DNA of 64,000 bases from Populus alba (lineage: Eukaryota > Streptophyta > Magnoliopsida > Malpighiales > Salicaceae), in NCBI RefSeq assembly GCF_005239225.2, contig NC_133284.1, positions 51,864,697-51,928,696 of the forward strand, in the 5' to 3' direction. The stretch's first letter is position 1, and each line of letters begins with the position of its first letter. Below, piece after piece: positions 12,899 through 25,600 of this stretch. The notes beneath the pieces are model-generated. The model was not told where the DNA came from and ran no database searches. It saw nothing but the letters and a program-made list of their open reading frames with translations. The position numbers and the translations under genes are program-made.

Positions 12899-15302
12899 AT
12901 GGCAAATGGATCACCAAAGCATCACCATCAGCTAGAAGCAAAGAGAAAGCGCCTAACTTGGATTGCTGGGGTCAGTGGCCTTTGCGTTTTATTTTATGTT
13001 TTGGGAGCTTGGCAGCATTCCTCCCCACTCACAAATCTGACTCAGTCCATCACTAAAGCAGACTGTGATGTTTCAAATCGTGCCGCGGTTAGTTCTAATC
13101 CATCAACATCTTCATCATCAGTTGCCTTGGATTTTGATAGCCATCATCAGAGTCAGATCAACAACACTACTTCAGTTAATGAGTTTCCACCATGCGACAT
13201 GTCCTTCAGTGAGTACACTCCTTGCCAAGATACTCAAAGGGGAAGGAAATTTGATAGGAACATGTTGAAATATAGAGAGAGGCATTGCCCAACAAAGGAT
13301 GAATTACTCCTTTGCTTGATTCCTGCTCCGCCTAAATACAAGACCCCTTTTAAATGGCCTCAAAGCCGTGATTATGCCTGGTATGATAATATTCCCCATA
13401 AAGAACTTAGTATTGAAAAGGCTGTGCAGAATTGGATTCAAGTTGAAGGTGACCGATTTAGATTCCCCGGTGGAGGCACCATGTTCCCGCGTGGAGCTGA
13501 TGCTTATATTGATGACATTAATGAACTCATTCCTCTTACTGATGGAAGCATCAGAACTGCAATTGACACAGGCTGTGGTGTAAGTTAATTGCCAAAATAT
13601 CAAGTTTTCGATTCAACTTCTGTTTTCAAATCCTATCCAAGTATCTTAAGGTATGTTTGTTCGATGAGAATTAGCAGCATTCTAGGTCTTATGTGTATTG
13701 TTCTTGTCCTTTTTGTGGATGTTAAGGTTGCGAGTTGGGGTGCATACCTGTTGAAGAGGGACATTATATCAATGTCTTTTGCACCAAGGGATACACATGA
13801 AGCACAGGTCTGGTTTGCGTTGGAGAGGGGAGTTCCTGGTATGATTGGTATCATGGCTTCACAAAGGCTTCCTTACCCAGCAAGGGCTTTTGACATGGCT
13901 CATTGTTCCCGTTGCTTGATACCGTGGCATAAATATGGTATGCCCACGATTTTACCTTGCACTTGTGTTGAATAACACGTAAAGCATGGATTTCTGCCCC
14001 CCAAGATAGTTTGATAAAAATGGAGCTCAAACACGACCAAAAAAATTTCATTTATCAATGTGGTTCAACCGAACTTCTATTGATCCAAGTATGTTGTTTT
14101 CTTTCATTTCACAGATGGTATGTATCTAATTGAAGTGGATAGAGTTTTAAGGCCTGGTGGCTACTGGATTCTATCTGGTCCTCCTATTCGCTGGAAGAAA
14201 CACTGGAAAGGTTGGGAAAGAACCCAAGAAGACTTGAAGCAAGAGCAGGATGCTATTGAGGATGTAGCCAAGCGCCTGTGCTGGAAGAAAGTGGTTGAAA
14301 AGGATGATCTTTCAGTCTGGCAAAAGCCCCTGAACCACATTGATTGCATTGCAAGCAGGAAGACCTATAAAACACCACATATATGCAAATCAGACAATCC
14401 AGATGCTGGCTGGTATTCTTTAAAATATACACTTCTTAATTCATAGTATTCCGTATACTAATTTGATATGCTAACACCTTTGATTTGACACCTCTACCAA
14501 AAAAGGTACAAAGAAATGGAAGTTTGCATAACTCCATTACCAGAAGTAAGCAGCTCGGATGAAGTAGCTGGTGGTGCCGTGGAGAAATGGCCAGCACGTG
14601 CATTTGCAATCCCTCCAAGAATTCGCAGTGGTTCAATACCAGGAATCACTGCTGAGAAATTCAAGGAGGACAATAATCTGTGGAAGGATAGAGTGACAAA
14701 TTATAAGCATATCATGAGTCCTCTCACCAAAGGCAGATACAGGAACATAATGGACATGAATGCACAGCTTGGAGGTTTTGCTGCAGCCTTGGCAAAATAT
14801 CCAGTGTGGGTTATGAATGTGGTTCCTGCCAATTCAAATCCAGACACGCTTGGTGTGATCTATGAACGAGGTTTCATTGGAACATATCAAGATTGGTGTG
14901 AGGCAGTCTCAACATATCCAAGAACATACGATCTCATCCATGCCGGTGGGGTGTTCAGTATATATCAGGACAGGTAACACTTGAATTCTGAAAAAAGCTA
15001 TTTTTGATCGCCATGATCTTGTAAATCACAATCTCGTGATTGAATATGTCTTCATTTTTTTGTATTCAAGGTGTGACATAACCCACATTCTGCTGGAGAT
15101 GGATAGAATTCTGAGGCCAGAAGGGACAGTGATATTCAGGGATACAGTAGAGGTTCTTGTGAAGATTCAGACCATAACAAATGGCATGAGGTGGAAGAGC
15201 CAAATTATGGACCATGAAAGTGGACCTTTTAACCCTGAGAAAATTCTTGTTGCTGTCAAAACTTACTGGACTGGTGAAAAGAAGCGAAAACAAAAGGAGT
15301 AG
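12899..15302 (+). CDS. PMT18: PMT-type putative SAM-dependent methyltransferase (DUF248/Methyltransf_29)
   Basis: Five coding exons, 12899-13579, 13727-13937, 14115-14412, 14506-14973 and 15071-15302, join to a 629-residue protein, a usual length for the family. A short basic cytosolic tail is followed by one hydrophobic segment (about residues 20-38), as in type II Golgi membrane proteins. A Ser/Thr-rich stem follows, then the family opening [14 protein letters not shown] (about 97-109) and [13 protein letters not shown]. The SAM-binding motif I is [15 protein letters not shown] (about 220-234), with the later blocks [25 protein letters not shown] and [15 protein letters not shown], and a Y..D.IHAGG.FS block near the C terminus. 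QUA2/TSD2 relatives are needed for homogalacturonan pectin; methyl transfer to pectin is the accepted inference for the family, not shown here. The PMT18 symbol rests on resemblance to the PMT15-18 group and on neighbouring genes. Confidence 0.93.
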
Positions 15303-17271
15303 CCATAGTAGTGTGTAATTTCTTACTCTTCCACAAACCCCCTTTCATTTCCTTTCTATCTTTTCCTTTCTTTTTTGGTAACCAACATGTTGAATCAGAT
15401 TATTTGTCAAGGATATATATCCTCGTGGATGAGAAAACGGATAGGCGTTTCCTCCATGTTAACGAAGATAAATTTACCCCCCCCCCTCCCCTGTGTTTCT
15501 TCTCATCTTTTATCATCATAGTGAAAGTTTGGACGATAAGAGAATATGGGATATTGCTTATCACAGAATATAGATTTTCCTTTTTGAGTTCTTACATCAT
15601 TTTGCAAGCTCACAAGAACATTCTTCGAAGTCATAAATCCAGACCACTCAGAGTCATTGTTATCAACTGCAATCCATGATGATGACTGAACAAGGTGAAG
15701 TATTGTCCAAATGTAAGCCATGGCCATCCTCCATTCAATCAAACTATAATGTCATCAAGCTTGGACTATGGGGAATTGAGCCGGGAAAAAAGAAGAAGCC
15801 TGACTAGAGTACTGAACCAAAAAAGGTTTGGATTACTAAGTCAACTTGCTGGTAATTGAATTGATACAGGTCAATCATTTTTACTAAAATAGAGCTATTT
15901 TATAGTTCTTTTTTATTTTTATTTTTCATTTTGGCTCGATTAATTAAATCACTAAAATTTGATCAAATCAATTGAGTTTAATTACGTCAATATCTTTTTA
16001 GGTTTAACTTGAAACTCTACTTCAATATGTTTTGGGTTGTAGAGTTTTATGGATTAACCTACTAACCATGAATCTCTTACCCCTTGGATCTTCATTATAT
16101 TTATTCCTTAGATATGAACCTAAAGCCATCAAGTAAAAATCAAGTCTTAACCGTTAGGACATCTCCTTCTTAAGAACAAAACACCTTCTTCTACAAGAAG
16201 TTGGAAGAGGCAGGATGGCTGGTGTGATTATCTTGTGCACAATGAAGAAAAACCTGAGGAACCAACATTTTGATTTGGTTAACAATCAATGTTAGCTCGT
16301 TAACATAGCAAAATGTTGTCAAGCTAGGTTGTGTTCTTAAGCTTGTAGTGTTCAAGAAATTGAAGAACTTGCTATTGCTACTGCTAATTTGAGAAAAAAA
16401 CAGCTTACCTTAAAAGTGAAGAAACTAAGACAACCAAGTCCACACATTTCTATCTCCAACTTATTAAAAAATTAAAATTAAAACATTTCAGTGTTTTACT
16501 GTGGAATGTGAGTATTGCAATCCACAGTAAAACTATTATTTTATTTTTGATAGGCAAACTTGGATTAGGGGTATAAAGTTTTTTTTTTTGGGAATTATTA
16601 GTAATTACATTAAAAAAAAAGATGTTAATCAATAATTTCATATTTTGTTCTATAGTATAATTACCAAATCACTCTTAAAAAATGTTCCTCGAGAGCTTTT
16701 TAATATTTTTTGTTCATGTCAAATACTTAAATATTCCTAAAAAATAAATTCTTTTTACTATGGATTCAAGATTATTTTAGTTTTTTTGTTATATATTTTT
16801 TAATATAATTCTCATGTGACCATTGCAAAAAAAGAAAAAAAACAAGGAAGTCTAGCATTTTGTTTGTTAAGTTAAGTTAGGTTATTTCTTGAATAATTTA
16901 TTAAGTTAATTTGTTTTTTTAATTTTCATTCATTAATATTTTATTTTTATATCAAGTTTGATTCTCATTGACTGGATTTTTCCTAGGTTAACTGAAATAT
17001 TGGTCAACCCAGGTTTTTTAACACTATATTAATTCTCCCTCAATTTTTTTTGAAACTCAAGCTGGTCTAAGTCAAGGGTCATCTAGAATATGAGTCAACC
17101 CTGTCTGGTCGAGTCAAGCTTTTAAATAGTTGCTTCCAGATGTGGTACCTTCCACTTTAGTCACCATCAAGGTTATAAGTTTGAAAAATTAACATGAGTT
17201 GACTTTATTTTCTAAACAAACAACTACATAAGTAAATGGCCATGTATATGGTTTTCAGGCAGATTACAAGT

Positions 17272-17475
17272 TCGTTTAGTATTATAGTAACAATACTTTT
17301 TAAAAAAAAATTTTGCTTTAAAATATATCAAAATATTTTTTTTTTATTTTTTAAAATTTATTTTTGATATCAACATATAAAAACAATCGAAAAACATGAA
17401 AAAAAATAATTTAAAGTAAAAAAACTCAATTTTTTTCAAAAAACATTTTTGTACTACAAAAACAAACAGTGCTTA
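17272..17475 (+). repeat. Dispersed A+T-rich element (foldback/MITE-like), copy
   Basis: It begins CGTTTAGTATTATAGTAACA and carries the family core of ATATATCAAAATATTTTTTT followed by TTTTTGATATCAACATATAA and AAAACAATCGAAAAACATGA. It ends near TACTACAAAAACAAACAGTG. The two ends are roughly complementary. An adjacent diverged copy lies at 17495-17665 and another at 17970-18165. Confidence 0.6.
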
Positions 17476-19109
17476 AGTGGCTCAGTGAGTGAGTATTTTT
17501 GTTTTACAACTTACTTTTCAAAATATTTTTTTACTTAAAAATATCAAATTAATGTTTTTTTTTTATGTTTTTAGATAATTTTAATGTGACGATGTAAAAA
17601 AATAAAAAAAAAATATTTAAATATATTTTTAATTAAAAAATATTTTATACTACAATACAAAACATATACCTATTTTTTATTTGAGACTAAATTTTACGGG
17701 TATAATTTTATATAGACTTGGTGTATTTAAACTTCAAAGAAATTATTTTTTTTGCAAGCTGGTTTTAAGGTTCGAAGCCGTAAAAAGTCAAGAGATATAG
17801 CAAACCTCTTTAATCACCAAACAAAATTAACTCAACCTGTTGGATTGATTTTGTATTTATCACCTATAAATTAGCATAATTATAAGAAATGGTATAATCT
17901 AACGAGTCAATTTAATTATTCACTCACCGGATCTGACCAGTCATGGAAAGTGATATATAAGATTTAATGGTGTAATAGCAGTTGTTTTTTAAAATATTTT
18001 TTATTTAAAAATATATTAAAATAATATTTTTATTTTTAAAAGATTATTTTAAATATCAACACAAAAATTAAAATGATCTAAAAATATAAAAATATTAATT
18101 TAAAATAAAAAAATAAAATATTATTAATTTTTCTCAAAAAAACCCTTTTAACACGCAAAAACAAAAAAATACCGAGTTAACATTAACAAACAACCCCCCA
18201 ATTTAACTTGGCGTGACAATAAATAGTTACTTTTCAATAAAGAAATTAATGAAGAAAAAATCCAAAAAATAAAAATAAAATAACAAAGAGGGCCTAGAGG
18301 TCATGCCAAATGCTAGTTGATCTACTACCAAAAGGTCATACCAAATGCTAGCCCTACCTGGTTGTTGGCTGTGGTGGCTAAAGGACTATAGGTTAGGTTT
18401 CAAAGCTGCCTGCAGTCCTTTTGACTTGCGCAGTTGCACTCATTAATTTATTGCAATTAATGAAAAAAATTGGTCAGAAAATCTAGTGGGGATTGTCTAT
18501 TTTAATAAAATATCAGGCCATGAATTTAAGTCAGATTCTCCAGTCTTCTACCTTGGAGGCACCTTGAATTTTATTTTTTATTTATTAATATGATATTTAT
18601 GTAAGCTTATATATATCTCAATTAATTCTATAAACCCTGGAGTTAACAACTATATAAAGTTTTAGTAGCCATCATATAAATAACAATAGGACTCGATCAT
18701 GAGACTATAGAAAAAATAAATCTCTTAATTCAAAACTTTTATTATTGGGTCATTAGGAGGTGTATTTTTAGACTTTACTATATAATTTTTCTAGTAATTC
18801 ATTCATAGAAACTACATCAAATTTGATTGAGATCATTGGTAATTCCCTAATTTGAAGTATGAGAAGAAAAGGGAAAACTTGTAAATCTATCCTCTTCTTC
18901 CTAAGGCAATCACTACAAACATGCTAGTTCTGAAAAGGGTTATGGAAAAAAAAAATCAAAGATTTTATATAGTATTTTTTTTTTATCAAAAATTGCTTTG
19001 AGAGATTCAAATCTATATATTCTTGAAAGATATGAATTCCCTTTTCTTCCTCAATGCTTATATGATAAGATTTATGGCAATCCTTGTTGGTTTCTATTAG
19101 AATAAGTAA

Positions 19110-19470
19110 AAAAACTGAAAAACCAATTAAACTGAAAAAACAATTGGAAAAAATCAAACTATAAAAAAATTGATTAAACCAATAAATTTTTTTAAAAAAA
19201 TCGACCAATTTGGTTTGATTTTATAATTTCAAAACCGAAAAAATTGAATCGAACCAAACCTAAACTGAAAAAACCCGAGCCAAACCAAAAAAAAACTTAG
19301 CCAAACTAGAAAACTGAGTCAAAACCGAGTCAAACTAGTTTGAACCGGTTTTATCCTAAAAAACCGAATCGAACTGGTCGGTTTGAACCGATTTTGGTTG
19401 TTTTTTTTTAAAAAAATTTAGTTTGGTTACTTTTTTTTATATAAAAATCAAACCGAACCGAAAATAATAA
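19110..19470. repeat. AAACCGAA-rich degenerate repeat block
   Basis: Short motifs AACCGAA, CAAACCGA, GGTTTGA and GAACCGGTT recur on both strands, many of them as partial palindromes (for example TTTGAACCGGTTTTA near 19340). This looks like a degraded inverted-repeat element or low-complexity repeat. I see no coding potential. Confidence 0.5.
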
Positions 19471-20204
19471 TCCCTAGTTTCTATCAATCGGATTGATAAA
19501 TGTCATGATTTGAACGCAATTAAATAAAATGAAAATATAAGGAGTAAATATGATTTTATTTATATAGATATAGGATAAGAAGGGGTTTTTCTCTTTAAAA
19601 TTACTTCCATGTTTTAACAATAAAGAATATTTAAAGTGCTTGACTTGCTTTAGGTTGTGAAAATTGGTATGGTTTTATTAATCACTTATAATTTAAAATT
19701 TAACCCGAATTAAATTTTAAATTAAACTAGAAAAAATTAAAACTCGGTAAAGCACAATTAAACCAACTAGGTTTTTTTGTTATTTGATTGGGCAGATCTA
19801 TTAAGGTGACGTTTTAAGAAATAAGTCTATGATAAGAAAAAATAAAAATTAGGATAAGGATCAAAATAGCTGTAGGATAAGAGATATTTTCGAAACACCC
19901 ACTAATATGTATATTTGTGCTGTCGACCATAGAATTTTTACTTTAAATTTCTAGGCTTTTCAATTAAGATAAAGATTAAATTGCCTTAATGAGAAGGCAT
20001 AATTAACAGGTAGCAGAATTTAATGTGATCTTGCCAAAAAAATTCACCAAATTCTGCCAAACACTTATCGTGCGATGCAACTGAGTAATTGGGTGTTTTG
20101 TATTCATAATTTTTTTTTTTTTACAAAAATCACTCTAAATTCTACATAAAATTCAAAGAAAAAAATATAATAAAAAATAAAGAAACAATTTACTGAATGG
20201 AAAT

Positions 20205-20390
20205 GTGATTGTGATTGCTTTTTAAAGTATTTTTCATGTCAAAATGCATTAAAATAATATATTTTTTTATTTTTTTTTAAATTAATTTTTGAGATCAGTG
20301 CATTGAAAACAATCCAAAACATAAAAAAAAATTTAGCAAAAAAAATTAAATTTTGGTGAAATGCGGTTTGCACCGCATTCCTAAATACCC
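20205..20390 (+). repeat. Dispersed A+T-rich element, copy
   Basis: It contains GCTTTTTAAAGTATTTTTCA, then ATGCATTAAAATAATATATT, then TTTTTGAGATCAGTGCATTG and AACAATCCAAAACATAAAAA, and ends with GAAATGCGGTTTGCACCGCA. The blocks occur in the same order as in the copies at 46518, 54463 and 62622. Confidence 0.65.
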
Positions 20391-22557
20391 TTATAAATTA
20401 TAAAAATGTGTTATAGAAGCCAAGGAAAATTTCCTTGCCAATTTCAAAAAATAAAATAATTTATTTAAAACCTGATGGGATAAATATTTAGTTTTGATAT
20501 ATGAACATTGACCCAAAAATATTATGATAGTTTAAAAAAAGATGAAAACAGAATAACACATCTACTTTTTCAAATAATGCACTTGATCCAAAAATACTAT
20601 AGTTTAAAAAAGGAACGAGACATATGCTAGCGGTGGAGAATCAAATAATATATTTTAGAGCATAATAGAAGTTGAATACTTGTGAAGGAGAATCTACTAG
20701 GCGTGAAGCATTTTGTGGATGTGACTAATCAATAGTTTTTGTTCCATTATTATAAGTTATTTTGTTTTTCCTACAATTGTTTTTTATAGTTTTGAACTTG
20801 TTGTTTAATATATTTGTGTGTTTTATATATGTTAATAGACACAAATATATCAAGCTTGGTTAAACATTAAGTCTGAATCATAAATTAGATGAAGTAATTT
20901 AAATTAATTTAAAATAATATTGTTAATTTTTTTTTAAATCAAATCAAATTTTAACCAGGTAAATACTTTTCTAAATTTTTTAAAATTTAATCCAAATTAG
21001 TTTCTTGTTAACCCATCAAACTAGTCGGTAGACGGATTTAGTTTAATAAGTAAATATAGTTTGAAAGTGATGTATCAAATAATCTTTTGAATGAAATAAA
21101 TTGAAGTCTTATTAAATTGATTTTATTGGAGTATTATGTAGTAAATAAAATTTTACTTCATTGTTTTAATTTGAAACCCAACAACATTATCCATAAAAAA
21201 ATAAATATATTTATTGGTACATGACACAGACAATATCTCTTATGTAATTAATTATTATTTGCCATATTATTCTTACAAAAATTAATCTTTATTTGTTCCA
21301 CAAAACTATCACCTACCTAAAAGTCTTTCATATGTCAAGAACGAACCTCGATCCTTTCAAACCATTTGGTCAATTCTATCTAACGTTTGTTTTTCGTGTG
21401 ATAAAAATATATTACTTAAAATGTAACTCCTTCAAGTATGACTTAAATTCAGTTAGGTCTCTTATTTTTGCCAAAAGTCTTCAATTGAACCGTTAATTTA
21501 TAGTAATTAATTCCATATAAATTCATATATAAAACTCAAAGTTGTGTGACATCACGAGAAATGCATGTTTGGCAATATAGTATTTGATAAACCATTGCTT
21601 GTATGTGGAAAATTCATTTTAATTATGAGAAATGTAATTTAACTACTTAGATTTTAAGTTTGCTTTTTAGAAATTATTGATTCGAATTCTATAATTCTCA
21701 AGACCACTAGAGATTTATATAGTTATTAACTTCAGAATTCGTGAGATTAATCAAAATACACGTAAACAGATCCGAACACCCATATTAATATATAAAAAAT
21801 CCAATTTCTATTAAATTATATAGATGGATTGGGTTTGTATTTCCTTGTTCATCATTAATATTTTTAGATATATATATATATATATATATAATGAATAAAA
21901 TTCTCATAAATTTTTTAGTCCCACATAAATATTGTACCTTTGATAATAAAAATGAGAGGCGTGAACTTAGTTTTGGCATAAAAAAAACACATGATTGTTT
22001 CTTGCATGACACCCCTTAAAAAAAAAAACAAAAAAAATATTGCTCTTCCCTTTATGTGTTTTAAAAATCAAATTAAGCTAATTAATCTCAAATCACACCT
22101 TTAATCCAACACATAAAAGAGATCGAAAGCCAATTAGAGATAGATCTTGATGCTCTTTTCTCTCTTCTCTTTGATTCAAACTTTAACAAGTAGAACCATA
22201 ATCAAAACTTTTATAATTGTTAGAGGACTCAATTGTAGTTTGCTCACACAATAAAATAATTGCTTTGAGTCATTAAATTAATTAATCAATCACTAAATCA
22301 ACCCAAGTTAATATCTTGATTAAAACAGGTTTAGTCAAATTAAATGAATCATTAAAACTATTAAGATGGGCGGAGTTTTTATCAAATTAATATATCATTT
22401 AATTTAAATAAAAGTCTCCATCTAAATTAAATTTAAATTCTCAATATTATATAATGACCAGTCAAGTCAGGTATAACCTGATAAATAATTATGCATGCAG
22501 AGGATTTTTTTTTTTCTGTTTCCAAAAAGACGAGGATATCTTCACTTATCACATAAC

Positions 22558-22567
22558 TTTATTATAC
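22558..22567 (+). promoter_or_regulatory. TATA-like element upstream of the TMEM120-like gene
   Basis: TTATTATACA lies about 80 bases before the start codon at 22645 and is followed by a purine-rich GAGAGAGAAAAAAG leader. The spacing would place transcription start near 22590. This is a sequence-pattern call only. Confidence 0.35.
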
Positions 22568-22644
22568 AAGAGAGAGAAAAAAGAGCCAAAATCACGCAAA
22601 CCAGGAAAAATTAAAATAGAAGAAGCAGAAAGCCACACCGGTTA

Positions 22645-25600
22645 ATGGCGGCTGCGGCGGAGGACACGGTGGAGGAAGAGGTAGGTCGAGTGGTGGAACA
22701 AGCGAAGGAGTTGCAAGAAACCGCTGCTTCTTTAATTGCTAAATCTACAAACGACGAGCAATCTGTTCGCCAAAAAGCTCTCTCTCTTGAGTCTTCTATT
22801 CGGCGTTGCAGTTCTCTCCTTGACCGCAACAATCACCTCGCTCCTAAATTAGCTGCCAAGGTAGTTAATTAGATTGAATATTTGCTCTGTTGTTGTGTAA
22901 ATTGGATCTCTTTTGCTCTTCTGATGGATTGATTTTGTGTTGTTTTGTTTAGCTTGAAGAAGATTTACAGAAAGCAAGATGTATTATAGCTGATGGAGAT
23001 GCTTCTTCTTTTCTTCCCTCAAAGCCTCAAGGTCTTTTTTTTCCTCAAGATGTAATTCTTTAACTATTATTATCATTGGACTATTCTTAATTGATTAATG
23101 GACAAATCAAATAAATTTTCTGGAGCTTAATGAGGTATGTTGTTGATATTTGCGTGCAGGACGTTTTCTAAAAATGTTTTTGGGACCGATTAATGTGCGT
23201 GCTTCTCGTAAAGATGTGCAGTTCAAGGTTAAAGAGGAGTATAACAGTTACAGGGTATGCTTTATTTTGTTTTAATTTTATCTCTTTTAAAATTTTATTG
23301 AAAACTTACAGTGTTGTGTTTCTCCGGGAGCAGGATAGGACTGCACTTTTGTTTCTATTTTTCCCATCGGTTTTACTTTGTTTGAGGTCTTGGGTCTGGA
23401 ATGGGTGCTTGCCTACGTTTCCAGTTCAATTGTATCAGGTAATTTGTTGGATTTTTGATGAATTGAGAGATTTTGTTGATATTTTCTTATTTCGTGCAAG
23501 ATCAGATTTTTACATTTTTGGCTTGTGCTTTGATAGGCGTGGCTATTGTTTCTCTACACTGGATTGACTTTGAGAGAGAATATATTGAGAGCCAATGGAA
23601 GCGATATTCGTTCATGGTAATTGCAATTCTGGCTTTTCCGTGCTTTAATATGTTGTCTGAGCTTTGTGTGCTCTTTATAGTGTTCTGCATGGTAAATGCT
23701 AATAATTCAATGCGTTTAAAGCAGTTAGAATTTATTGGGTGAATTCTTTTTGAGCATTCTGGATTGGCTCAAAATATATTGTAGCAGCTGATTCATTGCA
23801 TTGTGCCATATGAATAGTTGTTTCCTTAAAGTTTTAGTTGGACCTTGACTAGGAAGACTTCCAAGTTTACTGTAATGGAGTCAATCAAAAGTGCAAAAAA
23901 CAGAGGGGGATGGGGGTGGGGGGAATAACAGAGATTAACATCCTTTCTTTAGTTTGAAGACATGCAACTTGATCAAGCAGACTTCTTGTTTGCAACCACA
24001 AACTATTGCTTTCTAGCTGGTCTGCTGATGAATCTTAACTTGATTCAGTTAGTGAAGTGTATATACTTTCATGTTCTTCCTGTCTTTGTATTTATGGCCC
24101 TAAGGTGGTATTAGTTCCACAATCTTAACTTCTAGTAATTGCTAGTTTCACCATTTGTCATTATCAACAATCTTTCATTCATGCTTTCCACATTTTTGAG
24201 TTTCACAAATTCCATGATTGTAAAAGAACCGGCTACATTCATTAGATGTAGCTAATAACTCTACCTATTTTCTCGCAACATGAATCCTAAGCCTTTTTTG
24301 TTTGGTGATCTGCCACATTCTTCCAGCCATGAGGTTATTGTTCTTCTTTTGTCCGCAACTCATCAATAACTCAGCGGATAGAATCATAGGTTGCACTCAG
24401 CACTATTACAGCGGAAGTGATGTTTTAGTCATAAGCTATACAATTTTTTGCTTAGGGACTTGAGTAGCAAAGCATAATGGTTCCTGGTGCTTGGTGCTTG
24501 GTACTTGTTCCTAATTGGCGGGTACTCCATATACAGTTGATAGTTTTAGATGCCTGTAGCAGTCTTATGAACTAATGTTCTGTATTTGAACAACTTGTCA
24601 TTTTGTGAAATTATAACTTTTGAGCAGTAGAAACAAAAGACCAAACCATAAATCTTGTGAAGAAGGATGTTGGATTGATGGTGGTATGATGATTGATGCA
24701 TAAAACCACCACTTTCCTAGCAGAAAGACTGTTGTCATATGAAGCTGTCCTTCTAGGCTCATTGTTAGCCTAAAAAGAGTTTAAAAGGCCTTTCACCTCA
24801 AGAAATAGGTGAAACTTCTAAAAACTGAAAATGATATTTTTACTTGGCACAATAGCTCAGTTTTGTTTTCAGCTCTAGAAACTAATCATTTATAGACTCT
24901 CCTTTCATCACCCTCTTAGAAATATGTTTGGAACATGATGAAATCATATAGAACGTGGAAAAAAAAGTAGGAAACCTTAGAATTTTCTTGTTTGGTAGGT
25001 TTCTTAACCATGGAATACAGCTTAGTTTAAAAACCATTCCCTAGGTGTGGTCTAGGCAGGAGAATCTAAAGTGGGTTTACAACTTAGAGTCATAAGCACT
25101 TTAATTTTGAGCTCTGTGGTCTATCTGGCTTTAGTTTTCCATTCTTCTGGGCCATTTCTGCTTAATAGTCTTGCTCTCACATAAGGCTTATTCTGCTCTT
25201 AGAGCATTCACAAAAGTATGATGTTCATCATCATGCATGGAAATGCCAGTTTCATTACCCCTGCATTGGCACAAGAATATCTCAACAAAGTAGATAATAT
25301 GTTTTTGCAGGTGGATCAACCATCACTATTGTGCTATGATTATGGCCCTTGTTAGTCTCACATGGGAGATTAAAGGTCAACCAAATTGTGCTCAGAAGCA
25401 GGTTACTATTTTTCCATTAGATTCTAAATTTGTTGTCTGTTTGTATTTGTTAACAATTCCTTGAATCTTTCTCAGAGAGGGGTACAACTGTTCTTGCAAT
25501 GGGCTATGATGCAAGGAGTTGCAATGCTTTTGCAAAATAGATATCAACGCCAGAGACTCTATACCCGTATTGCTTTGGGAAAGGTATCATCTTAAAATCA

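Larger units (their letters stand above)
15303..22600. other. A+T-rich repeat-filled intergenic region
   Basis: No coding gene is supported. It contains a C-run near 15478-15488, several copies of the dispersed A+T-rich family (17272-17475, 17495-17665, 17970-18165, 20205-20390), an AAACCGAA-rich block at 19110-19470 and an AT microsatellite at about 21868-21891. The remaining sequence shows short ORFs only, all interrupted and without recognisable domains. Confidence 0.65.

Noticed and set aside
23473..23742. Separate ORF of about 89 codons around a TMEM120-like exon
   Set aside because: It is an out-of-frame reading across exon 23537-23616 and its flanking introns; the TMEM120-like frame through the exon is the one supported.
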